Shown one piece after another: positions 8,419-17,748 of a stretch of DNA of 64,000 bases. Each line of letters starts with the position of its first letter. Positions within the stretch are counted from its first letter, which is position 1. Origin of the DNA: Microbacterium sp. TNHR37B (GTDB taxonomy: Bacteria; Actinomycetota; Actinomycetes; Actinomycetales; Microbacteriaceae); contig NZ_LQGV01000003.1 of assembly GCF_001620065.1 (NCBI RefSeq), positions 186,001-250,000 on the forward strand, written 5' to 3'. The notes below the pieces were generated by a model. That model was not told the DNA's origin, did not search any database, and saw nothing but the letters and a program-made list of their open reading frames with translations. Both the position numbers and the translations under genes were made by a program.

Positions 8419-10200
8419 ATGCCTCAGTTCGGGACCTCTCCGCTCACCAAGGTGCTCATCGCGAATCGAGGCGAGATCGCCGTGCGCGTCATCCGCGCGG
8501 CACGCGACTCGGGCAAGGCGTCGGTCGCCGTGTACGCCGACCAGGACCGCGACGCCCTCCACACGCGCTTGGCCGACGAGGCCTATGCTCTCGACGGCGC
8601 GACCAGCGCCGACACGTACCTCTCGATCGAGAAGATCCTCTCAGTCGCCCGGCGATCCGGCGCCGATGCGGTCCACCCCGGCTACGGGTTCCTCGCCGAG
8701 AACGCCGACTTCGCCCGCGCGGTGATCGCGGCGGGGCTGACCTGGATCGGCCCGTCCCCCGAAGCGATCGAAGCGCTGGGCGACAAGGTGACGGCTCGTC
8801 ACGTGGCCGAGAAGGTCGGCGCGCCGCTCGCTCCCGGCACCCCGGGCCCGGTCTCCGGCGCGGACGAGGTCATCGCCTTCGCCCGCGAGCACGGCCTTCC
8901 GATCGCGATCAAGGCGGCCTACGGCGGTGGCGGGCGCGGTCTGAAGGTCGCCCGAGAGCTCGATGAGGTGGCGGAGCTGTTCGAGTCGGCCACCCGCGAG
9001 GCCGTCGCCGCCTTCGGCCGCGGCGAGTGCTTCGTCGAGAAGTACCTCGACAAGCCGCGGCACGTCGAGACGCAGTGCCTGGCCGACGCGGACGGCAACG
9101 TCGTGGTCGTCTCCACGCGTGACTGCTCGCTGCAGCGGCGCCACCAGAAGCTCGTGGAAGAGGCTCCGGCGCCGTTCCTCACCGCGGAGCAGAACGAGAT
9201 CCTCTACGCCTCGTCCAAGGCGATCCTGAAGGAGGTCGGCTACGTGGGCGCGGGGACGTGCGAGTTCCTGATCGGCGCCGACGGGACGATCTCCTTCCTC
9301 GAGGTCAACACGCGCCTGCAGGTGGAGCACCCCGTCTCGGAAGAGGTCACCGGGATCGACCTCGTCCGCGAGCAGTTCCGGCTGGCCGAGGGCGGCGTGC
9401 TCGACTACGACGACCCCCAGCCGGTCGGCCACTCCTTCGAGTTCCGGATCAACGGCGAGGACCCGGGTCGAGGATTCCTCCCCCAGCCCGGCCGCATCCA
9501 CCAGTTCAAGACCTTCGGCGGGCCCGGGATCCGGCTCGACTCGGGTGTGACGGCCGGGGACAGCGTCTCGGGCGCCTTCGATTCCCTGCTCGGCAAGATC
9601 ATCGTCTCGGGACGTACGCGCGCCGAGGCCCTCGAGCGCTCACGCCGTGCCCTCGACGAGTTCGAGGTCGCCGGGATGCCCACCGTGCTCCCCTTCCACC
9701 GCAAGGTCGTCCGTGATCCCGCCTTCACCGCGGAGGATGGCCGCTTCGGCGTCTTCACCCGCTGGATCGAGACCGAGTTCGACAACGACATCCCCGCGTG
9801 GGACGGTGAGCTGGAAGCCCCCGAGGCGGCCGAGGCGCGGCACACCGTCGTCGTCGAGGTGTCCGGCAAGCGCCTGGAGGTGAGTCTTCCGGACCGCATC
9901 GCCCAGGCGCCGACGCAGGTCGGCCGCCCGGCTGCCGTGCCCCCGTCGCGTCGGTCGCATGCGCCCACCGTCAACGCCGGCGCGTCCGGCGACGCGGTCA
10001 CCTCGCCGATGCAGGCCACGGTCGTCAAAGTCGCCGTCGAGGAGGGCCAGCAGGTCGTCAAGGGCGACCTCGTCGTCGTGCTCGAGGCGATGAAGATGGA
10101 GCAGCCGCTGCAAGCCCACAAGGACGGCGTCGTCGGCGCCATCAACGCCGACCCGGGGGCCACCGTCGCCGCCGGGCATCAGCTGCTGACGATCTCCTGA
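8419..10200 (+). CDS. accA: acyl-CoA carboxylase alpha subunit (biotin carboxylase + biotin carrier)
   Basis: Carboxylates its own biotin with ATP and bicarbonate and passes the carboxyl group to the beta subunit. The 593-residue protein holds an N-terminal biotin carboxylase domain ([22 protein letters not shown]-grasp loop [28 protein letters not shown]). A linker follows, then a C-terminal carrier domain with EAMKMEQPL, where Lys559 is the biotinylation site. It is the likely substrate of BirA at 369-1160. Length and order match mycobacterial AccA3. Confidence 0.96.
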   Translation: MPQFGTSPLTKVLIANRGEIAVRVIRAARDSGKASVAVYADQDRDALHTRLADEAYALDGATSADTYLSIEKILSVARRSGADAVHPGYGFLAENADFARAVIAAGLTWIGPSPEAIEALGDKVTARHVAEKVGAPLAPGTPGPVSGADEVIAFAREHGLPIAIKAAYGGGGRGLKVARELDEVAELFESATREAVAAFGRGECFVEKYLDKPRHVETQCLADADGNVVVVSTRDCSLQRRHQKLVEEAPAPFLTAEQNEILYASSKAILKEVGYVGAGTCEFLIGADGTISFLEVNTRLQVEHPVSEEVTGIDLVREQFRLAEGGVLDYDDPQPVGHSFEFRINGEDPGRGFLPQPGRIHQFKTFGGPGIRLDSGVTAGDSVSGAFDSLLGKIIVSGRTRAEALERSRRALDEFEVAGMPTVLPFHRKVVRDPAFTAEDGRFGVFTRWIETEFDNDIPAWDGELEAPEAAEARHTVVVEVSGKRLEVSLPDRIAQAPTQVGRPAAVPPSRRSHAPTVNAGASGDAVTSPMQATVVKVAVEEGQQVVKGDLVVVLEAMKMEQPLQAHKDGVVGAINADPGATVAAGHQLLTIS

Positions 10201-10237
10201 CGTCGTCCGGCGCCCCGCGGCCGGAGCGGCCGGTCTG

Positions 10238-10243
10238 TAGCGT
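10238..10243 (+). promoter_or_regulatory. -10 box of the lipoprotein gene (leaderless)
   Basis: TAGCGT 6 bases before ATG 10250. Confidence 0.45.
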
Positions 10244-10249
10244 GGGGGT

Positions 10250-10720
10250 ATGAGACGCGTACTCGGTGCCTTCGTCGTGATCTCGGCGGCTCTGCTGTCG
10301 GCGGGGTGCGCCGCGTCGGCGTCGGTCGACCCCGAGGCCGCGCGTGCGTGGGCGGCCGAGGCGAGTGCGCAGAGCTCCGACGGCCCGGGGCTGGCGGGCG
10401 CTGCCATGCTGTCGGCGACATCGGATCCGCCCGCCGACGACGGCGTACGCCTGGACTTCGCCGAACCGGTGACCCTGACCCGGGCACAGGCGAGCTGCTT
10501 CGGAGGACAGACCGCCGAGGTCATCGTGACGGTGACCTCGGCGACGGGAGGAGCCTCGACCGGCTACGGACTCGAGATCCCCTGCGACGAGCGGCCGCAC
10601 GACATCCCGTTCGGGGATCGCGGGGTCCAGGGAGCGGAGTCGGTATTCCTCACCGCGCGCGCCGATCCGTCCACGTACGCCTACGTCGAAGTGATCCAGG
10701 CGCTCACGGCCGAGCGCTGA
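10250..10720 (+). CDS. small lipoprotein of unknown function
   Basis: 156 residues. The N-terminus is a lipoprotein signal peptide (MRRVLGAFVVISAALLSAGC) with the lipobox cysteine at residue 20, so the mature protein should be anchored outside the membrane. The rest is acidic and rich in Ala/Thr, with two further cysteines. No family is recognised. It converges on the lpdA-type gene with only six bases between the stop codons. Confidence 0.8.
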   Translation: MRRVLGAFVVISAALLSAGCAASASVDPEAARAWAAEASAQSSDGPGLAGAAMLSATSDPPADDGVRLDFAEPVTLTRAQASCFGGQTAEVIVTVTSATGGASTGYGLEIPCDERPHDIPFGDRGVQGAESVFLTARADPSTYAYVEVIQALTAER

Positions 10721-10726
10721 CGGGAC

Positions 10727-12178
10727 TCAGCCGAAGAAGTCGTCGTCGCGGTTGACCATGTGCATCGCCCGAGTGGCGTCGGTGATCGAGCCCGACAGGG
10801 ACGGGTAGACCGCGAAGATCCGCGACACCTGGTCGACGGTGAGGCGGCGCTCGACCGCGATCGCGATCGGGTAGATGAGCTCGGAGGCGCGCGGCGCGAC
10901 GATCACGCCGCCGATCACGGTGCCCGAGCCTTCACGCGCCATGATCTTCACGAAGCCGTCTTTGATCCCCATCATCTTGGCGCGGGGGTTGGCAGCCAGC
11001 GGGAGCTTGTGCACGTAGCCGTTCACCGCTCCCGACTCGATGTCGGCCTCCGAACGGCCGACGGTGGCGATCTCGGGGGCGGTGAAGATGTTCGCCGTAA
11101 TCCGCCGGCGCTCCAGCGGGATGACGATGTCGCCGAGCGCGTGGAAGATGGCCGTGCGTCCCTGCATCGACGCGACCGAGGCGAGGGGGACGAAGGTGGT
11201 GCAGTCGCCGGCCGCGTAGATGTTGGGCACGGAGGTGCGCGCCACGCGATTGACCCGGATGTGCCCGGAGTCGGTGAGCTGCACGCCCGCCTCTTCGAGG
11301 CCGATGTCGCGCGTGTTGGGGATCGATCCCACCGCCATGAGGCAGTGACTGCCTTCCACGGTGCGTCCGTCGGCGAGGGTGACGACCACGCCCGCCCCGG
11401 AGCGCTCCACCTTATCGGCGCGTGATGTGGACAGCACGGTCATCCCGCCGCGCTTGAACACCTTCTCGATCACGGCGGCCGCGTCGCGATCTTCGCCCGG
11501 AAGGACCTGGTCCCGGCTGGAGATCAGAGTGACCTGCGCGCCGAGATTCATGTAGGCCGAGGCGAACTCGGCGCCCGTCACACCGGATCCCACGACGATG
11601 AGGTGCTCCGGCAGAGACTTCATGTCATAGAGCTGCGTCCACGTGAGGATTCGCTCCCCGTCGGGCTGGGCGCTGGGCAGCTCCCGCGGCGATGCCCCCA
11701 CCGACACGACGAGCGTGTCGGCTTCGATCCGGTCGAAGTCGGTGCCGCCGGGCCCGGTCGAGGCCACGAGGGCGTGAGAGCCGTCGAGCCGGCCATGTCC
11801 GGAGATGATGCGCACCCCCGCCTCGACGAGGTGGGCGCGCATGTCGTCGGACTGCTGGCGAGCGAGCGAGAGGAGCCGCTTGTTGACGGCGGCGAGATTG
11901 ATCGCGATCTCCGGCTTCAAGGGCCGGCCGGTGTCGGACTTGGCGAACAGCTGCACCCCGAGGTCGGAGGCCTCGGAGATCGCGACGGCGGCATCGGCGG
12001 TGGCGATGAGGCTCTTGGACGGGACGACGTCGGTGATGACCGCACTTCCGCCCACGCCCGCACGCTCGACGAGGGTGACCTGCGCGCCCAGCTGCGCAGC
12101 GGCCAGCGCCGCCTCGTAGCCTCCGGGCCCCCCACCGAGGACGGCGACGGACTGGGTGCGCTCGAAGCTCAAGGACAT
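10727..12178 (-). CDS. lpdA: NAD(P)H dehydrogenase (quinone), LpdA type
   Basis: Flavoprotein of the pyridine nucleotide-disulfide reductase fold, 483 residues. It has FAD loop VAVLGGGPGGYEAA (11-24), NAD(P) loop IVVGSGVTGAEFASAY, and the FAD-closing block NIYAAGDCT. The redox-active CxxxxC of lipoamide dehydrogenases is absent: the stretch reads GGSAVITDVVPSK (43-55), with Ala46 and Val51 where cysteines belong. The family His-Glu pair near the C-terminus is also missing. It therefore fits the M. tuberculosis Rv3303c class of quinone reductases and not lipoamide dehydrogenase. ATG 12178 is chosen because a GACAAT box sits 7 bases before it; ATG 12187 is an alternative. Confidence 0.85.
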   Translation of the reverse strand: MSLSFERTQSVAVLGGGPGGYEAALAAAQLGAQVTLVERAGVGGSAVITDVVPSKSLIATADAAVAISEASDLGVQLFAKSDTGRPLKPEIAINLAAVNKRLLSLARQQSDDMRAHLVEAGVRIISGHGRLDGSHALVASTGPGGTDFDRIEADTLVVSVGASPRELPSAQPDGERILTWTQLYDMKSLPEHLIVVGSGVTGAEFASAYMNLGAQVTLISSRDQVLPGEDRDAAAVIEKVFKRGGMTVLSTSRADKVERSGAGVVVTLADGRTVEGSHCLMAVGSIPNTRDIGLEEAGVQLTDSGHIRVNRVARTSVPNIYAAGDCTTFVPLASVASMQGRTAIFHALGDIVIPLERRRITANIFTAPEIATVGRSEADIESGAVNGYVHKLPLAANPRAKMMGIKDGFVKIMAREGSGTVIGGVIVAPRASELIYPIAIAVERRLTVDQVSRIFAVYPSLSGSITDATRAMHMVNRDDDFFG

Positions 12179-12185
12179 GACATCC

Positions 12186-12191
12186 ATTGTC
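12186..12191 (-). promoter_or_regulatory. candidate -10 box of lpdA
   Basis: GACAAT on the minus strand, 7 bases from ATG 12178; a weak match. Confidence 0.35.
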
Positions 12192-12271
12192 GCAACTGAA
12201 AGCGACCGTCGCGCGCCACGCCGCCGCGCGAGCACGCCGCGCCGCTCCTGGCACGGCATGCCGCGGGTTCC

Positions 12272-12277
12272 TAGAGT
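12272..12277 (+). promoter_or_regulatory. -10 box of the purine nucleoside phosphorylase gene (leaderless)
   Basis: TAGAGT 6 bases before ATG 12284. Confidence 0.5.
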
Positions 12278-12283
12278 GGAGGC

Positions 12284-13117
12284 ATGTCCGAAACGATCCA
12301 CCACCCGCTCGACGACGCCGCCACCGATCCGTTCGAGGTCGCCGCGCGCGCTGCCCGCGACATCGCCCGCCTCACCGGCGTCGAGCACCACGACATCGCC
12401 CTCACCCTCGGCAGCGGTTGGGGGAAGGCTGCCGACCTCATCGGCGAGACGACGGCCACGATCGCCGCCACGGAGGTCACCGGGTTCAGCAAGCCCGCTC
12501 TCGCCGGGCACGTGGGCTCGCTGCGTAGCATCCTCACCCCGAAGGGCACGCGCGTTCTCGTGATCGGCGCACGCACGCACTACTACGAAGGCCACGGCGT
12601 GCGCAGAGTGGTGCACAGCGTGCGGACCGCCGCCGCGACCGGAGCCCGCACGATGGTCCTCACCAACGGCGCCGGAGGGATCAAGAGCACGTGGTCGCCC
12701 GGACAGCCGGTGCTGATCAGCGACCACATCAACCTCACCGGTGATTCGCCGCTGGAAGGCGCGACCTTCATCGACCTCACCGACCTGTACTCGACGCGCC
12801 TGCGCGACCTGGCACGCCGGGTGGATCCCTCGCTCGATGAAGGCGTGTACTGCCAGTTCCGTGGTCCGCAGTACGAGACGCCCGCCGAAGTGCGCATGGC
12901 GAAGACGATCGGCGGCCACATCGTGGGAATGTCGACGGCGCTGGAGGCGATCGCCGCCCGCCAGGCGGGCATGGAGGTCCTGGGCTTCTCGCTCATCACC
13001 AACATGGCCGCAGGGATCCAGACGACGCCACTGAGTCACCAGGAGGTGATCGAGGCGGGCCAGCAGGCCGAGCCGGTGATCTCCGCTCTCCTGGCCCGCG
13101 TGATCGGCGAGCTGTGA
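12284..13117 (+). CDS. purine nucleoside phosphorylase
   Basis: Splits purine (deoxy)nucleosides with phosphate into base and (deoxy)ribose-1-phosphate. The 277-residue protein belongs to the trimeric PNP/MTAP class: GSGWG phosphate loop near residue 45, GRTHYYEG-type block as GARTHYYEGHGVR, LTNGAGG, and VGMSTALEAIAARQAGMEVL near the substrate pocket (phospho-sugar/base site). Stop and the next start overlap (TGATG), coupling it to the phosphohexomutase gene, which can process the sugar phosphate. Confidence 0.93.
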   Translation: MSETIHHPLDDAATDPFEVAARAARDIARLTGVEHHDIALTLGSGWGKAADLIGETTATIAATEVTGFSKPALAGHVGSLRSILTPKGTRVLVIGARTHYYEGHGVRRVVHSVRTAAATGARTMVLTNGAGGIKSTWSPGQPVLISDHINLTGDSPLEGATFIDLTDLYSTRLRDLARRVDPSLDEGVYCQFRGPQYETPAEVRMAKTIGGHIVGMSTALEAIAARQAGMEVLGFSLITNMAAGIQTTPLSHQEVIEAGQQAEPVISALLARVIGEL

Positions 13118-14769
13118 TGAGCGTCGACGCCGCCCGCGCGTGGCGCGATCAGGACCCCGACGACGTCACCCGCGCAGAGCTCGACGCCCTGATCGACGCT
13201 GCCGAGGCGGGCGATCCCGCTGCCGCGGCTGACCTGGAGGACCGCTTCTCCGGCCGTCTCGAGTTCGGGACCGCCGGCCTGCGCGGGCGCCTCGGCGCGG
13301 GACCCACCCGCATGAACCGGGTTCTCGTCGCGCAAGCGGCGGCGGGACTGGCGGCTTATCTGCTCGAAGAGGCGGACGGCGCCACGCCCACGGTCATCGT
13401 CGGCTACGACGGACGACGTAACTCCGACGTGTTCGCGCGCGACAGTGCCGAGATCTTCGCCGGAGCCGGCCTCCGCGCGATCCTCCTTCCCCGGCTCCTT
13501 CCGACGCCCGTCCTCGCCTTCGCCGTGCGCCACCTCGGCGCCGCGGCCGGGGTGATGGTCACCGCCTCGCACAACCCGCCCGACGACAACGGCTACAAGG
13601 TGTATCTGGGAGGCGCCGACGACGGCTCTCAGATCGTCGCGCCGGCCGACGCCGAGATCGCGGCCCACATCCTCGCAGTGTCGGATGCGGGTGACATCGG
13701 CGCGCTCCCGCGGGGGGCCTTCGAGACCGCCGAGGAGGAGGTCGTGGACGCCTACGTGGCGGCCACGGCCACGGTTGCTCCCGCCCCGGCCGGGGCGGCG
13801 GGACTGAACTGGGTGTACACGGCGATGCACGGCGTCGGGTACGAGACGCTCGAGCGCATCCTCACGGCCGCCGGCTATCCGCTGCCGACCGTCGTGGCCG
13901 AGCAGATCGCCCCCGACGGCACCTTCCCCACCGTCGCCTTCCCCAACCCGGAAGAGCCCGGCGCGATGGATCTCGCCTTCGCGACCGCGCGGGACGCGCA
14001 GGCGGAGCTGATCCTTGCCAACGACCCCGACGCCGACCGGCTCGCCGTGGCGATCCCCGACGCCGAGGCGCCGGAGGGCTGGCGGCGGCTCACCGGCAAT
14101 CAGGTGGGTCTCCTCCTCGGCTGGCGCGCCGCCCGCACCGCGACCTCGGGTGCTCTGGCGTGCTCGCTGGTGTCCTCCCCGGGGCTGCAGACCGTGGCCG
14201 AGCACTACGGGCTGGACTTCCACTCCACGCTCACCGGCTTCAAGTGGATCTCCCGCGCCCCCGGCATCGTGTACGGCTTCGAGGAGGCCCTCGGATATCT
14301 CGTCAACCCGGGCACCGTGCGGGACAAGGACGGCATCTCCGCCGCGATCGCCCTCCTCGGTCTCGTCTCGGAAGCGCGGGAGGAGGGACGGAGCCTCGGA
14401 GACCTCCTCCGTCAGTTCGACGAGACGTTCGGGTTCTTCGAGTCGGGTCAGGTCTCGGTCAGGGTCGAGGATCTCTCCGTCATCCCGCGCGTCATGGCGG
14501 CGCTGCGCTCCGCACCGCCCGCCTCCATCGGCGGGACGGCGGTGGAACGCGTGGACGACCTGCTGGCGGGTGTGGGCGACCTTCCGCGTGGCGACGTGCT
14601 GCGCTTCTGGCTGACCGACGGCTCACGCGTGATCGTGCGCCCGAGCGGGACCGAGCCGAAGGTCAAGGTGTATCTCGACGTCCGCGGAGAGTCGGCGGCG
14701 CAGGCCGCGTCGCGGCTGGCCGCGGTCGAATCCGGGGCGCGCGACCTCCTCGCCGCTGCGCAGGCGTGA
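13117..14769 (+). CDS. phosphohexomutase (phosphomannomutase/phosphoglucomutase family)
   Basis: Moves phosphate between C1 and C6 (or C5) of sugars. The 550-residue alpha-D-phosphohexomutase has the N-terminal signature FGTAGLRG (50-57), phospho-serine loop TASHNPPDDNGYK (Ser151), Mg2+ loop NDPDADR (302-308) and C-terminal phosphate site RPSGTEPKVKVY. It is coupled to the purine nucleoside phosphorylase gene by a one-base overlap, as deoD-pmmB in mycobacteria. The context favours ribose/deoxyribose-phosphate interconversion, but hexose activity is equally possible from sequence. Confidence 0.9.
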   Translation: MSVDAARAWRDQDPDDVTRAELDALIDAAEAGDPAAAADLEDRFSGRLEFGTAGLRGRLGAGPTRMNRVLVAQAAAGLAAYLLEEADGATPTVIVGYDGRRNSDVFARDSAEIFAGAGLRAILLPRLLPTPVLAFAVRHLGAAAGVMVTASHNPPDDNGYKVYLGGADDGSQIVAPADAEIAAHILAVSDAGDIGALPRGAFETAEEEVVDAYVAATATVAPAPAGAAGLNWVYTAMHGVGYETLERILTAAGYPLPTVVAEQIAPDGTFPTVAFPNPEEPGAMDLAFATARDAQAELILANDPDADRLAVAIPDAEAPEGWRRLTGNQVGLLLGWRAARTATSGALACSLVSSPGLQTVAEHYGLDFHSTLTGFKWISRAPGIVYGFEEALGYLVNPGTVRDKDGISAAIALLGLVSEAREEGRSLGDLLRQFDETFGFFESGQVSVRVEDLSVIPRVMAALRSAPPASIGGTAVERVDDLLAGVGDLPRGDVLRFWLTDGSRVIVRPSGTEPKVKVYLDVRGESAAQAASRLAAVESGARDLLAAAQA

Positions 14770-14782
14770 CGCAGCGCTCGCC

Positions 14783-14788
14783 TAGGCT
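14783..14788 (+). promoter_or_regulatory. -10 box of the acetyltransferase gene (leaderless)
   Basis: TAGGCT 6 bases before ATG 14795. Confidence 0.45.
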
Positions 14789-14794
14789 CGTGTC

Positions 14795-15361
14795 ATGCTG
14801 CTGACCGACCCGGTCGTCCTCGACGACCCGCACGTCCGCCTGGAGCCTCTGGACCCGTCGCACGCCGCCGATCTCCGGCACGCGCGCGACGGGCTGGAGT
14901 ACGCCTGGTACACCTCGGTGCCCGCCTCCATCGAGGACGAGATCGCCCATCGGATCGCCGAGAGGGATGCCGGCAGGATGAACCCGTGGGCGGTCGTGGT
15001 GGACGGGCGTGCGCGCGGCATGACGACGTTCTGCAACATCGACGCGGACAACCGACGGGTGGAGATCGGGTACACGTGGCTGTCGCCGAGCGTGCAGCGG
15101 ACGGCGGTCAACACCGCCGCCAAGCTGCTCCTGCTCACGCACGCGTTCGAGGCGTGCGACGTGATCGCCGTGGAGTTTCGCACGCACTGGCACAACCGGC
15201 AGTCGCGGGCGGCCATCGAGCGGTTGGGGGCCAAGCAGGACGGGGTGCTGCGCAACCACCGCTTCGGGCCCGACGGCACCCTCCGCGACACCGTCGTCTA
15301 CTCGATCCTCCCGCACGAGTGGCCCACGGTACGGCGGGGCCTGAGCGCGCGCCTGTCCTGA
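14795..15361 (+). CDS. GNAT-family acetyltransferase
   Basis: 188 residues of the RimJ/RimL-like GNAT type. The N-terminus VRLEPLDPSHAADL is typical, and the core has RRVEIGYTWLSPSVQRTAVN, then AIERLGAKQDGVLRNH, a usual ending for ribosomal-protein or small-molecule N-acetyltransferases. The substrate cannot be named. Its end converges on the mtlR-type gene. Confidence 0.8.
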   Translation: MLLTDPVVLDDPHVRLEPLDPSHAADLRHARDGLEYAWYTSVPASIEDEIAHRIAERDAGRMNPWAVVVDGRARGMTTFCNIDADNRRVEIGYTWLSPSVQRTAVNTAAKLLLLTHAFEACDVIAVEFRTHWHNRQSRAAIERLGAKQDGVLRNHRFGPDGTLRDTVVYSILPHEWPTVRRGLSARLS

Positions 15362-15373
15362 CCGGTCGGACAG
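15353..15373. terminator. short palindrome between converging genes
   Basis: CTGTCC and GGACAG flank the self-complementary GACCGGTC. It overlaps the acetyltransferase stop codon. It may act as a weak terminator; there is no T-tract. Confidence 0.3.
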
Positions 15374-15374
15374 C

Positions 15375-17315
15375 TCAGCCGTCGACGACGGCGACCAGTT
15401 CGTCGAGGAAGGCGGGGAAGGTCGTTCCCCGGCGAACGATGCGCTGCACGCTCTCGCGCTCGCTGAACACCTCGACGAGCTGCTCGAAGACGGTCTGGAA
15501 CGCGGCGCGATCCGACTCGCTGAAGGCCACCATGGCCACCACCTGTACACGCCCGTCGCCCCAGGGGATCGACTGTTCACCGATGCCGATCGCGATGGCC
15601 GTCCGCGTGGCGGTCATACCGAGCGCGTGCGGCACCGCGAGGGCGTCGGAGAACGCGGTGGAGGACAGCCGTTCGCGCTCGAGGGTGCGCTGCACGTAGT
15701 CGTCGTCGATGACGCCGGAACGCACCAGGAGCGCGCCGAGCCGCGAGATCACCGCTTCCTCGTCCTGCTGGGGGTCGAGCCCGTAGACAAAGGCGTCGGG
15801 ATGGAAGTAGCGCTCCAGCTCCGTACGCAGGCGCGCGAGCCGGCGCGCGCGGCGGACCCGGCTGGCCGCCGCCTGCACGCGCTCCACGTCGGCCTCGGTG
15901 AGGAACGGCTGGATCCGCACGAACCGATCGGCCACGCTGGGCGGGTCGATCGTGGTGAGCACGAGGTCGGTATCGATGGAGGACCAGTCCGGGTCGACGC
16001 GGGTCTCCACTCCCACGACGGTGACGGCTTGCCCGAGCGACTGCGCGATGCTCGAACGCAAGAGCTCGTGCAGTTCGTAGTATCCGGGGCACACGATCGT
16101 CGCCGTCAGGACGGCTCCCGCCCGTCGGCTTCTCTCCAGCCGGCCCCCGACGTGCATCGCGATGTAGGCGATCTCGTCGTCGAGGAGCGCGATCCCGAGG
16201 AGGCCTCGCAGGCCGTCGGAGATGTAGACGGCGATCTCGAAGATCATCGGATAGCTCGTCTTCAGCGACTTCGTGAGCGGATTGCGCGACCAGGCCTGCT
16301 CCCGCGCCCGCATCCGCAGGTTCTGCACGTGGAGGGCGAGCCGCAAGACGAAGTCGTCGTGATCGATGTCGACCTGGAACTCCGCCGCGGCGCGCGCAAC
16401 GACGTCGCGGACGGCGGCTTCCACCTCCGGGTCGAGTCGCTGCCGGATGACCGCGGCCGGCTCCGCAGCCCCCGGGGCGACGACACGGCTCTCCACCAAC
16501 GCGGTGAGGTGGAGCAGGTCGCCCGAGCCGAAACGCACCCGGAGGTGGCGGGCACTCAGGCGGTCGAGCGCCGCGGCGATACGTTCGGCGGACTCCCCCG
16601 ACGGCGGCGCCCCCGCCTCCTCGAGGCCGCGATCTCGCGACACTCGGGCGGCGGCGATGGCGATGTGCATCATCACGTCGCCGATCCCGAACTCGTTGAC
16701 GAAGTAGCCGAGGTCGGTGAGCTCGGCGACCAGTTCCGCCTTGAACGGCCCGAATGCCGCCGCTCCGATGGATTCCTCGCCGAGCGCACGGCGGAGAGCG
16801 TCGACGTCGAAGGCGCCGTCGTCGGTCTCCTCGTGGACGAGCCGGCTGAGGAGCCTCCGCTGGGACATCTCGGTGCCCCGCAGCCGGGCACGTGATGCCG
16901 TGCGCTCGAGCACGAGGTCGGTCTCGCCGAGAAGAGCTCTCACCCGCGCCAGATCCGCGTCGAGCGTGGCGGGACTCACGTGGAAATGGTCCGCGGTCTC
17001 GAAGACGTCGATGCCGTCGGGGGAGAAGAGGAGCGCCCGCACCAAGCGGTGGAGCCGATCTCTCGGGGTGCCCGACTCCACGCCTCCCGCGCGCTGCGCC
17101 GCCACGAGGTCGGCACCGGCGCGATACCCCTGAGGACCCGACTCCACAGCTGACCCGCCGGGAACCCGACCGTTGATCGCGTTGACATACGACCGGATGC
17201 TGCGCGGGGTCACCCCGATCGCGTCGGCGAGCTCCGCGGCGGTCATCCAGTCGCTGCCGCGCGCGAGCATGGCGATGACGCGATCCTGCCGGGCTCTGCT
17301 CACCCGTCCAGTCAA
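15375..17315 (-). CDS. mtlR: PTS-regulated transcriptional activator (MtlR/BglG-type with PRDs)
   Basis: Activator whose activity is set by PTS phosphorylation. The 646-residue protein has an N-terminal winged helix (AELADAIGVTPRSIRSYVN), a second DNA-binding/wHTH region, and two PTS regulation domains (about 175-390; DIDHDDFVLRLALHVQNL and EIAYIAMHVGGRLER). An EIIB-like domain with one cysteine (ATIVCPGYYELHELL) and a C-terminal EIIA domain with phospho-histidine His563 (DALAVPHALG) follow. It is divergent from the mannitol PTS operon. TTG 17315 has a GGAGAG site eight bases before it; GTG 17303 is an alternative start. Confidence 0.9.
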   Translation of the reverse strand: MTGRVSRARQDRVIAMLARGSDWMTAAELADAIGVTPRSIRSYVNAINGRVPGGSAVESGPQGYRAGADLVAAQRAGGVESGTPRDRLHRLVRALLFSPDGIDVFETADHFHVSPATLDADLARVRALLGETDLVLERTASRARLRGTEMSQRRLLSRLVHEETDDGAFDVDALRRALGEESIGAAAFGPFKAELVAELTDLGYFVNEFGIGDVMMHIAIAAARVSRDRGLEEAGAPPSGESAERIAAALDRLSARHLRVRFGSGDLLHLTALVESRVVAPGAAEPAAVIRQRLDPEVEAAVRDVVARAAAEFQVDIDHDDFVLRLALHVQNLRMRAREQAWSRNPLTKSLKTSYPMIFEIAVYISDGLRGLLGIALLDDEIAYIAMHVGGRLERSRRAGAVLTATIVCPGYYELHELLRSSIAQSLGQAVTVVGVETRVDPDWSSIDTDLVLTTIDPPSVADRFVRIQPFLTEADVERVQAAASRVRRARRLARLRTELERYFHPDAFVYGLDPQQDEEAVISRLGALLVRSGVIDDDYVQRTLERERLSSTAFSDALAVPHALGMTATRTAIAIGIGEQSIPWGDGRVQVVAMVAFSESDRAAFQTVFEQLVEVFSERESVQRIVRRGTTFPAFLDELVAVVDG

Positions 17316-17343
17316 CCATGGGTCTCTCCGCCGGGCTCCGGCG

Positions 17344-17363
17344 GTTTCCGCCCCCGCGGAAAC
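17344..17363. promoter_or_regulatory. inverted repeat in the mtlR / PTS divergent promoter
   Basis: GTTTCCGC (17344-17351), four C, GCGGAAAC (17356-17363): a perfect 8-base inverted repeat. It lies between the divergent mtlR and PTS genes and is a likely operator, possibly for MtlR. Confidence 0.5.
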
Positions 17364-17421
17364 AGGAGTGGTTGTCGGCTCTCAGTGGTTTCACAAGAAT
17401 GGGCGGGAAGGAGGCGGATCG

Positions 17422-17748
17422 ATGAGGATCCTGGTGGTATGCGGCGCGGGAGCGTCGAGCACTTTCGTCGCCCAGCGCTTGCGGCGCGCGGCCCAGACCC
17501 GGGGCCGGGAGCTCAGCGCAGTCGCCGGCACCGAGCAGTCGTTGCCGACCGACCTGGAACGGGCAGACCTCGTGCTCGTCGGACCCCATCTGCAGCATGC
17601 CCTCGAAAGCATCCGTCACGACGCCGGTCCGCGAGGAACGCGCGTCGTGCTGCTGCCGCCCGACATCTTCGCCGACCTCGACGGGACCCGAACCCTCGCG
17701 CTCGTCGATGAGACCCTGACGCCGCCCTACAGAGAGGAATCCGCATGA
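17422..17748 (+). CDS. orphan PTS EIIB component (lactose/cellobiose type)
   Basis: 108-residue cytoplasmic protein beginning RILVVCGAGASSTFVAQRL, the P-loop-like phospho-cysteine motif of PTS lactose/cellobiose-type EIIB (Cys7). No matching EIIA or EIIC of that type is nearby. It opens an operon that also carries HPr, EI and the mannitol EII. A strong site GAAGGAGG precedes ATG 17422, and the stop overlaps the HPr start (ATGA). It may relay phosphate or regulate MtlR; that is inference. Confidence 0.8.
   Translation: MRILVVCGAGASSTFVAQRLRRAAQTRGRELSAVAGTEQSLPTDLERADLVLVGPHLQHALESIRHDAGPRGTRVVLLPPDIFADLDGTRTLALVDETLTPPYREESA

Noticed and set aside
7630..8562. Upstream extension of the RNA methyltransferase frame through maf
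   Set aside because: It is antisense to maf, and a start at GTG 7629 gives the standard TRAM-domain N-terminus.
10727..12178. Annotation as dihydrolipoyl dehydrogenase
   Set aside because: Both redox cysteines and the C-terminal His-Glu pair are missing.
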